64,000 nt of DNA from Erysipelotrichaceae bacterium. GTDB lineage: Bacteria > Bacillota_I > Bacilli_A > Erysipelotrichales > Erysipelotrichaceae. The translations under genes were made by a program, and so were the position numbers. The stretch is from NCBI GenBank assembly GCA_013334325.1, contig JAAXXT010000008.1:1-64000 (forward strand), read 5' to 3'. The notes below the pieces were generated by a model, which was not told the origin of the DNA, did not search any database, and worked only from the letters and a program-made list of their open reading frames with translations. Numbering within the stretch: position 1 is the stretch's first letter; the number at the start of each line of letters is the position of its first letter. Below are positions 52,437 through 61,020 of the stretch, one piece after another.

Positions 52437-53060
52437 TTATCTGTTGTAGAATTCTACGACGAGAGCTTCATTGATCTCTTCGTTAAGTTCTTTACGTTCA
52501 GGCAATCTAACATATTTGCCTTTTTTGTTTTCTTTGTCGACTTCAACGAAAGCTTTTGTAGAAACGGATGCATCTAAGGCTTCTTTGATGCTAGGAATGC
52601 CTCTACTGCCTTCCTTGATGGTGATGATCTGACCAGGTTTTACTGTGATTGAAGGAATATCTGCTTTTTTGCCATCCAACAATACATGACCATGGTTGAC
52701 CAACTGACGAGCTCCACGACGGGTAAGGGCGAAGTTCATACGATAGACAACATTGTCTAAACGGCTTTCGAGTAAGAATAAGAAGTTATGGGCGGTATTG
52801 CCTTTGATGTGCTGCGCTTTTACGAATGTGTTGTAGAATTGTCTTTCATTTAATCCATAAATGAAACGAATTCTTTGTTTTTCACGGTGTTGTTGACCGT
52901 AGTTGGTCAGCTTAGGAGCACGTGAATCAGGTGCTTTACCTGGTGCGGTGGTTCTTCCTTTTCTTTTTCCATTGTGAGTGTTGAATTCAGCGCCGGTTTC
53001 CAAAACGGAGAACTGTAGACGTCTAGAAAGACGATAGACTGGTCCATTAATGTTAGACAT
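52437..53060 (-). CDS. rpsD: 30S ribosomal protein S4
   Basis: Primary 16S rRNA-binding protein, 207 residues from ATG 53060 (MSNINGPVYRLSRRLQFSVLETGAEF). AGGAGG lies at 53069-53074. The open frame runs on to 53123 but the extra 21 residues are leader RNA. S4 domain SRLDNVVYRMNFALTRRGARQLVNHGHVLLDGKKADIPS. Lies between tyrS and ezrA as in B. subtilis, on the opposite strand. Confidence 0.96.
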   Translation of the reverse strand: MSNINGPVYRLSRRLQFSVLETGAEFNTHNGKRKGRTTAPGKAPDSRAPKLTNYGQQHREKQRIRFIYGLNERQFYNTFVKAQHIKGNTAHNFLFLLESRLDNVVYRMNFALTRRGARQLVNHGHVLLDGKKADIPSITVKPGQIITIKEGSRGIPSIKEALDASVSTKAFVEVDKENKKGKYVRLPERKELNEEINEALVVEFYNR

Positions 53061-53212
53061 ATTATTTACCTCCTGGTGGTATGCGTAAACCCACAGGGAC
53101 AAATCTTCGATCGGGGTGTTCATCCTAGAGATTTCAGCAATTGCAGCGAGCTTACTATCTTCCTACTGTGATGAACGCTTTACCGGCCAACTTTGTCTGC
53201 CGCGTTTAACGC
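53061..53212 (-). promoter_or_regulatory. rpsD leader, candidate S4 autoregulatory RNA
   Basis: About 150 nt of leader on the minus strand, rich in pairing segments (e.g. near GCGGCAGACAAAGTTGGCCGG at its 5' part, split here by structure). Bacillota rpsD genes commonly have an S4-binding leader with a pseudoknot; length and place fit. The fold was not computed. Confidence 0.55.
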
Positions 53213-53218
53213 TTATAA

Positions 53219-53247
53219 AGTTTAACACGCTTCACTAAGAGTGTCAA
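53219..53247 (-). promoter_or_regulatory. rpsD: Promoter of rpsD
   Basis: Minus strand -35 TTGACA (53242-53247), 17-bp spacer, -10 TAAACT (53219-53224). Confidence 0.8.
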
Positions 53248-53279
53248 ATGTAAAATCATCCCTAAGGAAAAGGCATTTA

Positions 53280-53288
53280 TGATACAAT
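53280..53288 (+). promoter_or_regulatory. ezrA: Extended -10 promoter of ezrA
   Basis: TGA-TACAAT with GAGG before ATG 53307; leader about 12 nt. Confidence 0.5.
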
Positions 53289-53306
53289 AAGTGAGTGAGG
53301 TAATCG

Positions 53307-55046
53307 ATGAGTTTACAAGCCTTTATTGACATTTTAGAGACCAAAGAGATGCAATTGGCATTACTGGGTTTTGGCTTGCTGATATTCATTTTTTTATTGG
53401 TATTTTTAATTAGAAAACAAGGATTTAAGAAACGTTTATATGCGTTAGAACATAAGTATACGACCTTAAAAAGTCTACCTTTACCATTTAAAGTAAATAA
53501 AGCTTTAGCACTTGCTAAGGTAAGAGATGAAGTCTTCGTCTTAGCGAATGATTTTAAGAATGATTTTGATACGATTCAAGAACGATTCAAGAACTTCGCT
53601 CAGATCTTAGGTGAATGTGAAGATGAACTTTTAACCAATCATCTCAAGGAATGTCGTTTAGATCTGATGGATCTTGAAGTTTCGATAGTAAAATTAGATG
53701 AAGATGCCAATGAACTGGATCGTAAGTTGGATGAGATCCTAAAGGAAGAGAATCAACAACGATCACAGATTACAGAACTTAAAGAAAAATTTAGAAACGT
53801 AAAGAATAACTTCGCTCAAAGAAATGGGCAACTAAGTATCAGTAGTGTTTCTTTACAAGAAAAAATAGAAGATCTTGAACATACTTTTGTCATGTTTGAA
53901 GAATGGATGATGGCTTCTGAATTTACAAAAGCCAGAGATAAAGTCAATGATATTGAAAATGGATTAAGTGAACTTAATGTTCTATTAGAAGCATTACCTG
54001 ATTTGATCGTATTGGCCAAAGGTATCATTCCTAAACAAATTGATGAAATTGCTCAACTCTATACAGAATTAAAGAATGATAAAGTATATCTTGTTCATTT
54101 AGAAATCAAAAAGAATCTTGATTTGGTAAGTGACACCACCAAAGAAGATCTTGTTAGTTTAGGTCGTTGTGTTATCAAGGATGTGGATGAGCATCTTAAA
54201 GATAACAATCTAAGACTGTCTCAATTATTCGATCAACTTAAAAAAGAACAACAGTCTCATCAAGAGCTAAAACAAGCATTTAAGGTTTTATCTGAGAAAT
54301 TAAAAGCTACTCAAAGTGTATATGACGCCTTGCTTGCTCTTTCTAAGAAAGAAGCCAAACGTTTAGGAGTGAATACCTTAGTGGATTCATTAACACTTCA
54401 TGAGGTTCATTTATCTCGTTGTAGTGAAGATAAATTGAGAATTGTTAGGCTTTATGATGAGCGCTCACTTCCTGAGAGCACTATTTTAGTTTCATGTAAA
54501 GAGATCCTACAAGACTTGGGTACTTTAGCCGACCAATTGAGTCGACAGAAGGAGACTTTGACCATGGCCAAAAACGATGAAGATCGAGCTAAGAAACAAC
54601 TTCTTAAACTATATTTGATTATGAATGAGATTCAGGTCAAGATCAGAAAATACAAACTTCCTAATATATCTTCTACTTATGAAGGAGATATCAATCGTGC
54701 TTATAGTTATATCAATACGATCGATCGTTTATTGGATGAAGTCCCTTTGAACATCGAAACCTTGAATAGTACGGTCAATGATGCGATCGATGTGGTCTAT
54801 CGTTTATACAACAATGTCAATAATCTAGTAGGTACTGTTGAGATGATCGAAAATACGATCGTTTTCGCCAATAAGTATCGTCCTTATAGTCCAGAGATGG
54901 ATGCTCAATTGACAAGAGCAGAATTATTATTTAGAAATGGTGATTATACACAAGCTATCAAAGTAGCTTTAAGTGCTGCAGAAAAGATTCAACCTTTTAG
55001 CTACGATGAGTTGATCAAGGAGAATTCAAAGAGTGCCCAATCTTAA
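53307..55046 (+). CDS. ezrA: Septation ring formation regulator EzrA
   Basis: 579 residues: short extracellular start, one membrane helix (~15-35), then a long cytoplasmic set of spectrin-like coiled-coil repeats. FtsZ-binding regulator of division-ring placement. The C-terminal YSPEMDAQLTRAELLFRNGDYTQAIKVALSAAEKI is the conserved EzrA end. Following nifS and thiI reproduce the B. subtilis ezrA-nifZ-thiI order; its 3' end overlaps nifS by 14 bases. Confidence 0.93.
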   Translation: MSLQAFIDILETKEMQLALLGFGLLIFIFLLVFLIRKQGFKKRLYALEHKYTTLKSLPLPFKVNKALALAKVRDEVFVLANDFKNDFDTIQERFKNFAQILGECEDELLTNHLKECRLDLMDLEVSIVKLDEDANELDRKLDEILKEENQQRSQITELKEKFRNVKNNFAQRNGQLSISSVSLQEKIEDLEHTFVMFEEWMMASEFTKARDKVNDIENGLSELNVLLEALPDLIVLAKGIIPKQIDEIAQLYTELKNDKVYLVHLEIKKNLDLVSDTTKEDLVSLGRCVIKDVDEHLKDNNLRLSQLFDQLKKEQQSHQELKQAFKVLSEKLKATQSVYDALLALSKKEAKRLGVNTLVDSLTLHEVHLSRCSEDKLRIVRLYDERSLPESTILVSCKEILQDLGTLADQLSRQKETLTMAKNDEDRAKKQLLKLYLIMNEIQVKIRKYKLPNISSTYEGDINRAYSYINTIDRLLDEVPLNIETLNSTVNDAIDVVYRLYNNVNNLVGTVEMIENTIVFANKYRPYSPEMDAQLTRAELLFRNGDYTQAIKVALSAAEKIQPFSYDELIKENSKSAQS

Positions 55047-56187
55047 CCCCATCTATTTCGATCATGTGTCGAGTACACCTGTTCATCCAGAAGTTTTAAA
55101 AAGTCAAAGTGAATTGTCTTTGCTCCACTATGCCAACTCTGAAGCCCTGCATGATGCAGGGCATCGTATTGCGAGTATGGTTGAGAAAAGTAGAGAAAGT
55201 ATCGCAGCTTTATTAAAAATTAAACCTGAAAGCATTACTTTTACTTCAGGGGCTACAGAATCAAACAATGCGATCATAAAAGGCATTGCTTTTGCGAATA
55301 TCACTAAAGGAAAACATTTGATCACGACTTCAGTTGAACATTCCAGTGTTCTTGAAAGTTTCAAACAACTAGAGACATCTTTTGGGTTTGAAGTTACTTA
55401 TCTTAGTGTTGATAAAGAGGGAAGAATCTCCTTAGATGAACTTAAAAACGCATTAAGGACCGATACGACTTTGGTTTCGATCATGCATGTCAATAATGAG
55501 ATCGGAACCATTATGCCTGTAAAGGCCTGTTCAAAGATCATTAAAGAAAACTCTACAGCTTATTTTCATGTCGATGAAGTTCAAGCCATAGGAAAGATTC
55601 CTTTCGATTTTAGTTTTGTTGATGCAGCCAGTTGTTCTGCTCATAAAATCAATGGGGTTAAAGGATCAGGTCTTATGATCGTTAAGGAAAAGGTCAAGAT
55701 CTTATCATTAATCACAGGTGGTCAGCAAGAAAATGGTCATCGTGGAGGAACTGCGAACGCCATCAACAATATCCTTTTCGCGAAAACATTACGTTTGGCT
55801 TTATCTGAATATGACAGTCATCTTAAACAAGTCCAACTATTAAATGCTTATCTTCGAGATGAACTAAAGGCCATCAAAGAGATTATAGTTAATTCACCTG
55901 AACATGATGTTTCACCTTACATAATCAATTTCTCCGTTTTGACTTTAAGTTCTGAAGTTTTATTGAATTGGTTTAATAGTCAAGGAATTTATGTTTCAGC
56001 TCAAAGTACTTGTAACAGTAAAACCAAACATGTATCTATAACTTTACAAGCTATGGGACTTAGTGAAGCTGCTTTAAATGGATCACTTCGTGTAGGCATA
56101 GCTGCATCCAATACTCAAGAAGAAGCAGAGCGCTTCATTAAAGTGCTTAAAGAAGGGTTGGTTTCTTATGGATCTCCATTACGCTGA
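55033..56187 (+). CDS. Cysteine desulfurase (NifS/IscS-like, ThiI partner)
   Basis: Fold type I PLP enzyme of 384 residues, GTG start inside ezrA. TSGATESNNAIIKG, HVDEVQAIGKIPFDF (PLP Asp/Gln), SAHKINGVKGSG (PLP lysine) and GGQQENGHRGGTAN are standard. The persulfide Cys lies in SAQSTCNSKTK, a divergent loop compared with the usual GSAC. Adjacency to thiI points to a dedicated sulfur supply for 4-thiouridine, as with B. subtilis NifZ. It could also serve MnmA. Confidence 0.92.
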   Translation: MPNLNPIYFDHVSSTPVHPEVLKSQSELSLLHYANSEALHDAGHRIASMVEKSRESIAALLKIKPESITFTSGATESNNAIIKGIAFANITKGKHLITTSVEHSSVLESFKQLETSFGFEVTYLSVDKEGRISLDELKNALRTDTTLVSIMHVNNEIGTIMPVKACSKIIKENSTAYFHVDEVQAIGKIPFDFSFVDAASCSAHKINGVKGSGLMIVKEKVKILSLITGGQQENGHRGGTANAINNILFAKTLRLALSEYDSHLKQVQLLNAYLRDELKAIKEIIVNSPEHDVSPYIINFSVLTLSSEVLLNWFNSQGIYVSAQSTCNSKTKHVSITLQAMGLSEAALNGSLRVGIAASNTQEEAERFIKVLKEGLVSYGSPLR

Positions 56188-57358
56188 TATGATCATCGTT
56201 CGCTTCGGCGAACTTTCTATTAAGGGACATAATCGACGTTATTTCGTAAGACAACTACAAAATAATATCAAAGCTAAACTCAAAGCATATCCTTTGATTC
56301 GCATATATTCAAAATTCGATCATTTAGTGATCCAACTCAATGGAACTCCTGATGAACCTGTAACGACAGCTTTATCTCAAGTTTTTGGGATCGCTTCTTT
56401 TTCATTGGCCCATAAATGTTCAAATCAAATCCAAGACATCATCGATACAGCTGTTGATTTAATGAGGACAGAAGAAACATGTACATTTAAGGTAGAGACT
56501 CATCGAAAAGATAAGCATTTGCCTTATGATTCTATGGAACTCAATGCGACAGTAGGTCATCATATCTTAGAAAACACTACCCATAAAGTCGATATAAAAA
56601 CACCACAGAAAAAAGTTCGTATTGAAGTTGATTCTCAACAAGCCTATGTTTCAGTGAAGATCTTCAAAGGACTTCAAGGTTTTCCTGTAGGAGTTCAAAG
56701 TAAAGCTTTGGTGCTCATATCTGGAGGGATTGATTCTCCTGTAGCATCTTATTTAACTTTAAAAAGAGGAGTAGAAATTGAAGCAGTTCACTTCGCAGCG
56801 CCTCCTTATACATCCGCTCAAGCATTAGAAAAAGTTAAAAGTTTATTAAGTGTGCTTTGTGCTTATCAACCAAATATCAAACTTCATGTGGTTCCGTTTA
56901 CTCAGATCCAACTTGAAATCTATCAGAAAGCGAATCCTGCCTATGCGATCACTTTGATGAGAAGACAGATGGTTAGATTGGCTCAAGAACTCGCTGAGAA
57001 ACGTAAAGCATTGGCCTTGGTTACTGGTGAATCTTTAGGTCAAGTCGCAAGTCAAACCATGGAATCGATGGGTGTCATCTCTGAAGTATCCCATATGAAT
57101 ATTTTGCGTCCATTAGTGACCTATGATAAACTTGAAATCATTGAGATCGCTGAAAGAATCAAAACCTTTCCTATTTCAATCTTACCTTATGAAGATTGTT
57201 GCACGATCTTTTCGGTAAGTAATCCTATCACAAAGCCTCGTTTACCTGATGTGTTAAGAGAAGAAACTAAATGTGATTTCAGTATTGTTTATCCTCAAGC
57301 ACTATCAGAGACCCAAACCATCATCATCACTGAACAAGCATCTGAATCATATCTCTAG
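56168..57358 (+). CDS. thiI: tRNA 4-thiouridine synthase ThiI
   Basis: Adds s4U8 to tRNA. 396 residues: ferredoxin-like domain with VRFGELSIKGHNRRYFVRQLQNNI, THUMP domain (to ~165), PP-loop LVLISGGIDSPVASYLTLKRG, ATGESLGQVASQT-type segment (VTGESLGQVASQTMESM). No rhodanese domain, as in Bacillus, which uses NifZ for the relay. 20-bp overlap with the desulfurase. Confidence 0.95.
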   Translation: MDLHYADMIIVRFGELSIKGHNRRYFVRQLQNNIKAKLKAYPLIRIYSKFDHLVIQLNGTPDEPVTTALSQVFGIASFSLAHKCSNQIQDIIDTAVDLMRTEETCTFKVETHRKDKHLPYDSMELNATVGHHILENTTHKVDIKTPQKKVRIEVDSQQAYVSVKIFKGLQGFPVGVQSKALVLISGGIDSPVASYLTLKRGVEIEAVHFAAPPYTSAQALEKVKSLLSVLCAYQPNIKLHVVPFTQIQLEIYQKANPAYAITLMRRQMVRLAQELAEKRKALALVTGESLGQVASQTMESMGVISEVSHMNILRPLVTYDKLEIIEIAERIKTFPISILPYEDCCTIFSVSNPITKPRLPDVLREETKCDFSIVYPQALSETQTIIITEQASESYL

Positions 57359-57366
57359 GAGGAACT

Positions 57367-58689
57367 ATGGCACTAGAACGTTTATCAAACGCACTCACTG
57401 AAGCATTCAAAAAACTAACTAAGAACGATAAAATCAATGAAGGCCATCTTGATGGTCTACTCAAAGAAGTCAAAATCGCTCTTTTAGAAGCAGATGTTCA
57501 TACCTTAGCTGTCGATGAATTTTTAAATGACATTAAGACAGAAGCGATTGGTCAAAAGATCTTAGGTTCTTTAAAACCAAATGAAGCCTTAATGAAGTTG
57601 GTTTATGATCAATTGGTTGATCTCTTAGGGTCGCCTCAAGAAAATTTTGTTTATCCTGCATCTCAACAAGTTACTATGATGTTGGTGGGGCTACAAGGAT
57701 CAGGTAAAACAACATCTGCTGCTAAATTAGCGCATTATTTTAAATCCAAAGGTCGTAAACCGTATTTGATCGCAGCGGATCTTCAACGTCCTGCAGCCAT
57801 TGATCAGCTTGAGATCTTAGGGACTTCGCTCAATGTGAAAGTGTATACAGATCGCAGTTCGAAAAACGCCTTACAAGTGGTCAAAGATGGTTTAAAAGCA
57901 GCTAAAAATGAAAACATCGACACCATCATCATCGATACTGCGGGCCGTCTACATATCGATAATCTATTGATGGATGAATTATCTCAGATCAAGGCTTTTG
58001 TTAAACCTACTGAGATCCTATTGACTGTGGATGCCTTAAGTGGTCAAGATGCGCTCAACGTAGCGACATCTTTCAACGAAAAATTGTCTATCAGTGGCTT
58101 GATCGTAACGAAATTTGATGGAGATTCTAAAGGTGGGGCAGTCTTATCTGCGAAAACAGTGACCCATGTCAATGTCAAGATGGTAGGTACTGGTGAACGA
58201 GTAGACGAGTATGAACTTTTCTATCCAGATCGTATGGCTACTCGATTAATAGGTATGGGAGATTTGATGAGCTTAGTTGAAACAGCAGAAACTAAATTGG
58301 ATGCTGCCTCATTAGAACGTAGTGCCAATCGTTTAATGGATGGACAGTTTACCCTTAACGATTTACTTGATCAATTCAATCAAATGGCTAAAATGGGTTC
58401 TATGAAAGCCATCTTAGGGATGCTGCCTGGTATGGGTCAATTGGCTCAACAGGTCAATGATAAAGAAGCCAGTCAAATGATGTCTAGAAATAAAGCCATC
58501 ATTTTATCTATGACAGAAGAAGAAAGAGAAGATGCTTCTTTATTAAGAGCGTCTCGTAAAGCTCGTATCGCAAAAGGTAGTGGGACCTCAGTTCAAGATG
58601 TCGGTCGCTTATTATCTCAATATGAAAAAGCTAAAGATCAGATGAGAATGATGTCTCGACTGGCTAAAAATAATAAAGGATTTAAGTAG
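57367..58689 (+). CDS. ffh: Signal recognition particle protein Ffh
   Basis: 440 residues: N domain, G domain (GLQGSGKTTSAAKLAHYFKSKGRKPYLIAADLQRPAAIDQL, DTAGRLHID, TKFDGDSKGG) and methionine-rich M domain (FNQMAKMGSMKAILGMLPGMGQLAQQ, SMTEEEREDASLL, RKARIAKGSGTSVQDVGRLLSQYEKAKDQMRMM). RBS AGGAGG. The usual regulator gene ylxM is not next to it; thiI is. Confidence 0.97.
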   Translation: MALERLSNALTEAFKKLTKNDKINEGHLDGLLKEVKIALLEADVHTLAVDEFLNDIKTEAIGQKILGSLKPNEALMKLVYDQLVDLLGSPQENFVYPASQQVTMMLVGLQGSGKTTSAAKLAHYFKSKGRKPYLIAADLQRPAAIDQLEILGTSLNVKVYTDRSSKNALQVVKDGLKAAKNENIDTIIIDTAGRLHIDNLLMDELSQIKAFVKPTEILLTVDALSGQDALNVATSFNEKLSISGLIVTKFDGDSKGGAVLSAKTVTHVNVKMVGTGERVDEYELFYPDRMATRLIGMGDLMSLVETAETKLDAASLERSANRLMDGQFTLNDLLDQFNQMAKMGSMKAILGMLPGMGQLAQQVNDKEASQMMSRNKAIILSMTEEEREDASLLRASRKARIAKGSGTSVQDVGRLLSQYEKAKDQMRMMSRLAKNNKGFK

Positions 58690-58705
58690 TGTCAAGTGAA
58701 AAGCC

Positions 58706-58733
58706 TTGACAGACATTTATCTTATGTTATACT
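58706..58733 (+). promoter_or_regulatory. rpsP: Promoter of rpsP with overlapping inverted repeat
   Basis: -35 TTGACA (58706-58711), 16-bp spacer, extended -10 TGT-TATACT (58728-58733). TGTCAAG (58690-58696) and CTTGACA (58705-58711) form a 7-bp inverted repeat covering the -35. Confidence 0.8.
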
Positions 58734-58760
58734 TAATTCGATTTAAGGAGGATTTAACAC

Positions 58761-59033
58761 ATGGCAGTAAAACTTCGTTTAAAAAGAATGGGTGCTAAGA
58801 AGGATCCGTTCTATCGTATTGTAGCCGCAGATTCACGTTTCCCAAGAGATGGTCGTTTCATTGAAGCCCTAGGCTATTATGATCCAACCGCCAATCCGGT
58901 AGCGATCAAAATCAATGAAGAATTGGCCCTCAAATGGTTAAACAACGGTGCGCAACCTTCTGATACCGTCAGAAATTTGTTTTCCCAAGCTGGGATCATG
59001 ACCAAGTTTCATCAAGAAAAGAACGCTAAATAA
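58761..59033 (+). CDS. rpsP: 30S ribosomal protein S16
   Basis: 90 residues: [42 protein letters not shown] is textbook S16. RBS AGGAGG. Followed two bases later by khpA. Confidence 0.97.
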   Translation: MAVKLRLKRMGAKKDPFYRIVAADSRFPRDGRFIEALGYYDPTANPVAIKINEELALKWLNNGAQPSDTVRNLFSQAGIMTKFHQEKNAK

Positions 59034-59035
59034 TC

Positions 59036-59284
59036 ATGCTAAGCTTAGAACAGGCTTTAACAGATCTTATTACGCCTTTGGTGGACGATAAGAACAGTTT
59101 AAGCGTCAAACAGATGGATAGTCTGGATGATGGCGAAATCCTGCTTCACGTATATGCCAAAAGCGAAGACGTTGCACGACTTATTGGTAAACAAGGTTCT
59201 ATGGCGACAGCTGTAAGAAACATGATGTCCGTTGCGTCACGTCTAGAGAACAAGCGCATCTCGATTAAGTTTGAATCCTATTAG
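59036..59284 (+). CDS. khpA: KH-domain RNA-binding protein KhpA
   Basis: 82 residues, one KH domain with the loop VARLIGKQGSMATAVRNMM (GKxG-type). Partner of KhpB in Bacillota, linked to RNA metabolism and cell elongation. Conserved rpsP-khpA-rimM-trmD order. Its stop lies at the foot of a terminator hairpin. Confidence 0.92.
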   Translation: MLSLEQALTDLITPLVDDKNSLSVKQMDSLDDGEILLHVYAKSEDVARLIGKQGSMATAVRNMMSVASRLENKRISIKFESY

Positions 59285-59307
59285 GATGCCTTGGCATCCT
59301 TTTATTT
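59283..59307 (+). terminator. Terminator between khpA and rimM
   Basis: AGGATGC, CTTG loop, GCATCCT, then TTTATTT. Short but followed by a T-rich tail. Confidence 0.65.
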
Positions 59308-59311
59308 CTCT

Positions 59312-59797
59312 ATGAAAAAAATACTGATCGGTGAAATCACAAAAGGATTTGGATTAAAAGGCGAAGCTAAGATTCGTATCTTTAGTGCGGATCCAGAGAA
59401 ACGCTTTAAAAAGAAAGCAGTTTTGATGTATGAAAACGAAGGCATTGAAATGGATCTTACGATTGAAACAGTTCGCTTTCATCAAGAAGCTGCCTTGATC
59501 AAATTCGTAGGCTATCCTGATCTTACCTCTATTGACCCTTTGATTAAAGGAAAGTTATACATCAGTTCAGATACGCTTCCAAAAGGAGTGTATGTCTATC
59601 AGTTAAAAGAATGTAGCGTCTATGATGAACAGGATCAATTGATAGGTCCTGTAACGGAAGTCATTGAGAATACCCAATTGATCTTACGTGTAAAGACTAA
59701 AGAACGAGATATACTGATTCCTTATGTACCTGTATTTATAAAAGCAGTAGATACAGATCTTAAAAAGATCACGATCAAATGGATGGAAGGTCTATGA
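59312..59797 (+). CDS. rimM: Ribosome maturation factor RimM
   Basis: 161 residues from ATG 59312 (MKKILIGEITKGFGLKGEAKIRIFSADPEKRF). N-terminal RimM barrel, linker, and PRC-barrel part (QLKECSVYDEQDQLIGPVTEVIENTQLILRV, DILIPYVPVFIKAVD). Works in 16S 3' domain maturation. The longer frame from 59291 lies over the hairpin and is rejected. No Shine-Dalgarno stands before the ATG. ATGA overlap with trmD. Confidence 0.92.
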   Translation: MKKILIGEITKGFGLKGEAKIRIFSADPEKRFKKKAVLMYENEGIEMDLTIETVRFHQEAALIKFVGYPDLTSIDPLIKGKLYISSDTLPKGVYVYQLKECSVYDEQDQLIGPVTEVIENTQLILRVKTKERDILIPYVPVFIKAVDTDLKKITIKWMEGL

Positions 59798-60525
59798 GAA
59801 TCACCATCTTGACTCTGTTTCCTGAAATGTATGAAGGTTTCTTAAATACTTCTATCATTAAGAAGGCTATTTTAAAAGAACTCGTAGAAGTAGAATTGAT
59901 CGATATTCGTCCTTTCTCTACCTCTAAGACCCATCGTGTCGATGATTATCCTTTCGGAGGTGGTCAAGGTTTAGTGATGGCTGTTCAACCCGTTAAAGAC
60001 GCATTGAATTCAATTGATCATAAAGATGCGTATGTGATCATGACTTCAGCTGCAGGTTCATCGTTTAATCAAGCTAAAGCACGCTCTTTATCATCTCATG
60101 ATCATTTGATCATTCTATGCGGGCATTATGAAGGCTTTGATGAACGTTTGGTTCAGCTCTGTGATGAAGAGGTCTCCATCGGTGATTATGTGCTTACAGG
60201 CGGTGAATTGCCCTCTATGGTCATCAGTGATGCGATCATTCGTTTAAAAGAAGGGGTCATCAAAGAAGCTTCTCATCGAGATGAATCTTATGAAGATGGT
60301 CTATTAGAATATCCTCAGTTTACTCGTCCTGAACAACTCTTAGAAGGGGATGTCCCTAAGGTCTTAATGAGTGGTAATCATGAACATATCCGTAAGTATC
60401 GTTTAAAAGAATCCTTACGTAAAACCTGGCTTAAACGTCCTGATCTGTTTAAAGATCGTCCTTTAACTAAAGAAGAGGCTCAACTCTTATCCGAAGTCCT
60501 CTTTGAGTCAATAAAAAAAGATTGA
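59794..60525 (+). CDS. trmD: tRNA (guanine-N1)-methyltransferase
   Basis: Makes m1G37. 243 residues from ATG 59794: MRITILTLFPEMYEGFLNTSIIKKA, DDYPFGGGQGLVM, the SPOUT trefoil knot LCGHYEGFDERLVQ and SIGDYVLTGGELPSMVISDA, and the catalytic Asp region YEDGLLEYPQFTRP. Coupled with rimM. Confidence 0.97.
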   Translation: MRITILTLFPEMYEGFLNTSIIKKAILKELVEVELIDIRPFSTSKTHRVDDYPFGGGQGLVMAVQPVKDALNSIDHKDAYVIMTSAAGSSFNQAKARSLSSHDHLIILCGHYEGFDERLVQLCDEEVSIGDYVLTGGELPSMVISDAIIRLKEGVIKEASHRDESYEDGLLEYPQFTRPEQLLEGDVPKVLMSGNHEHIRKYRLKESLRKTWLKRPDLFKDRPLTKEEAQLLSEVLFESIKKD

Positions 60526-60550
60526 TTTATTGTTTAGATTATGGTATTTT
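60522..60550 (+). promoter_or_regulatory. rplS: Promoter of rplS
   Basis: -35 TTGATT (60522-60527, at the trmD stop), 17-bp spacer, extended -10 TGG-TATTTT (60545-60550). Confidence 0.65.
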
Positions 60551-60556
60551 AGTTAA

Positions 60557-60590
60557 GCAGTTCCGCTGTTTATAAACATGAACTGAGATT
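60557..60590 (+). promoter_or_regulatory. rplS (L19) leader structure
   Basis: CAGTTC (60558-60563) pairs with GAACTG (60580-60585) around TGTTTATAAACA, which is itself self-complementary. Size and place match the L19 autoregulatory leaders of Bacillota; the fold was judged by eye. Confidence 0.6.
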
Positions 60591-60609
60591 CAAAAAGGAG
60601 CACGAAACC

Positions 60610-60957
60610 ATGAAATTGAACTTAGTGGATGAAATCACCAAGTCCCAACTTCGTACTGATCTCCCTGATTTTGGAGCTGGATGTACTGTCAGAGTTGACG
60701 TACGTATCCAAGAAGGCGACAAAACCAGAATTCAGGCTTACGAAGGGGTTGTCATTGCCAGAAGCGGCAGTGGTATCTCAGAAACGTTTACCGTCAGAAA
60801 GATCTCCAATTCGATCGGTGTTGAAAGAACCTTCCCGGTTCATTCCCCAATCTTAGACAAGGTCGTAGTTCTAAAACGCGGAAAAGTCAGAAGAAGTAAA
60901 CTGTACTATATGCGCGGACGTTCTGGCAAAGCATCTCGTCTTAAAGAAATTCGTTAG
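60610..60957 (+). CDS. rplS: 50S ribosomal protein L19
   Basis: 115 residues: [75 protein letters not shown], unmistakable L19, ending [30 protein letters not shown]. Follows trmD in the standard order. Confidence 0.97.
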   Translation: MKLNLVDEITKSQLRTDLPDFGAGCTVRVDVRIQEGDKTRIQAYEGVVIARSGSGISETFTVRKISNSIGVERTFPVHSPILDKVVVLKRGKVRRSKLYYMRGRSGKASRLKEIR

Positions 60958-60969
60958 TCATTCGTAATA

Positions 60970-60993
60970 AAAAGTCGGAGAATTCCGACTTTT
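60970..60993 (+). terminator. Terminator of rplS
   Basis: AAAAGTCGGA (60970-60979), loop GAAT, TCCGACTTTT (60984-60993): perfect 10-bp stem. Confidence 0.9.
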
Positions 60994-60997
60994 ATTC

Positions 60998-61003
60998 TAT
61001 AAT
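60998..61003 (+). promoter_or_regulatory. lepB: -10 element of lepB
   Basis: TATAAT directly behind the rplS terminator, 5 nt before an in-frame GTG (61009) and 17 nt before ATG 61021. Confidence 0.5.
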
Positions 61004-61020
61004 GGGAAGTGGAAACAACT

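Noticed and set aside
53061-53123. 21-residue N-terminal extension of S4
   Set aside because: Encoded by leader RNA; AGGAGG precedes ATG 53060 and S4 proteins begin there.
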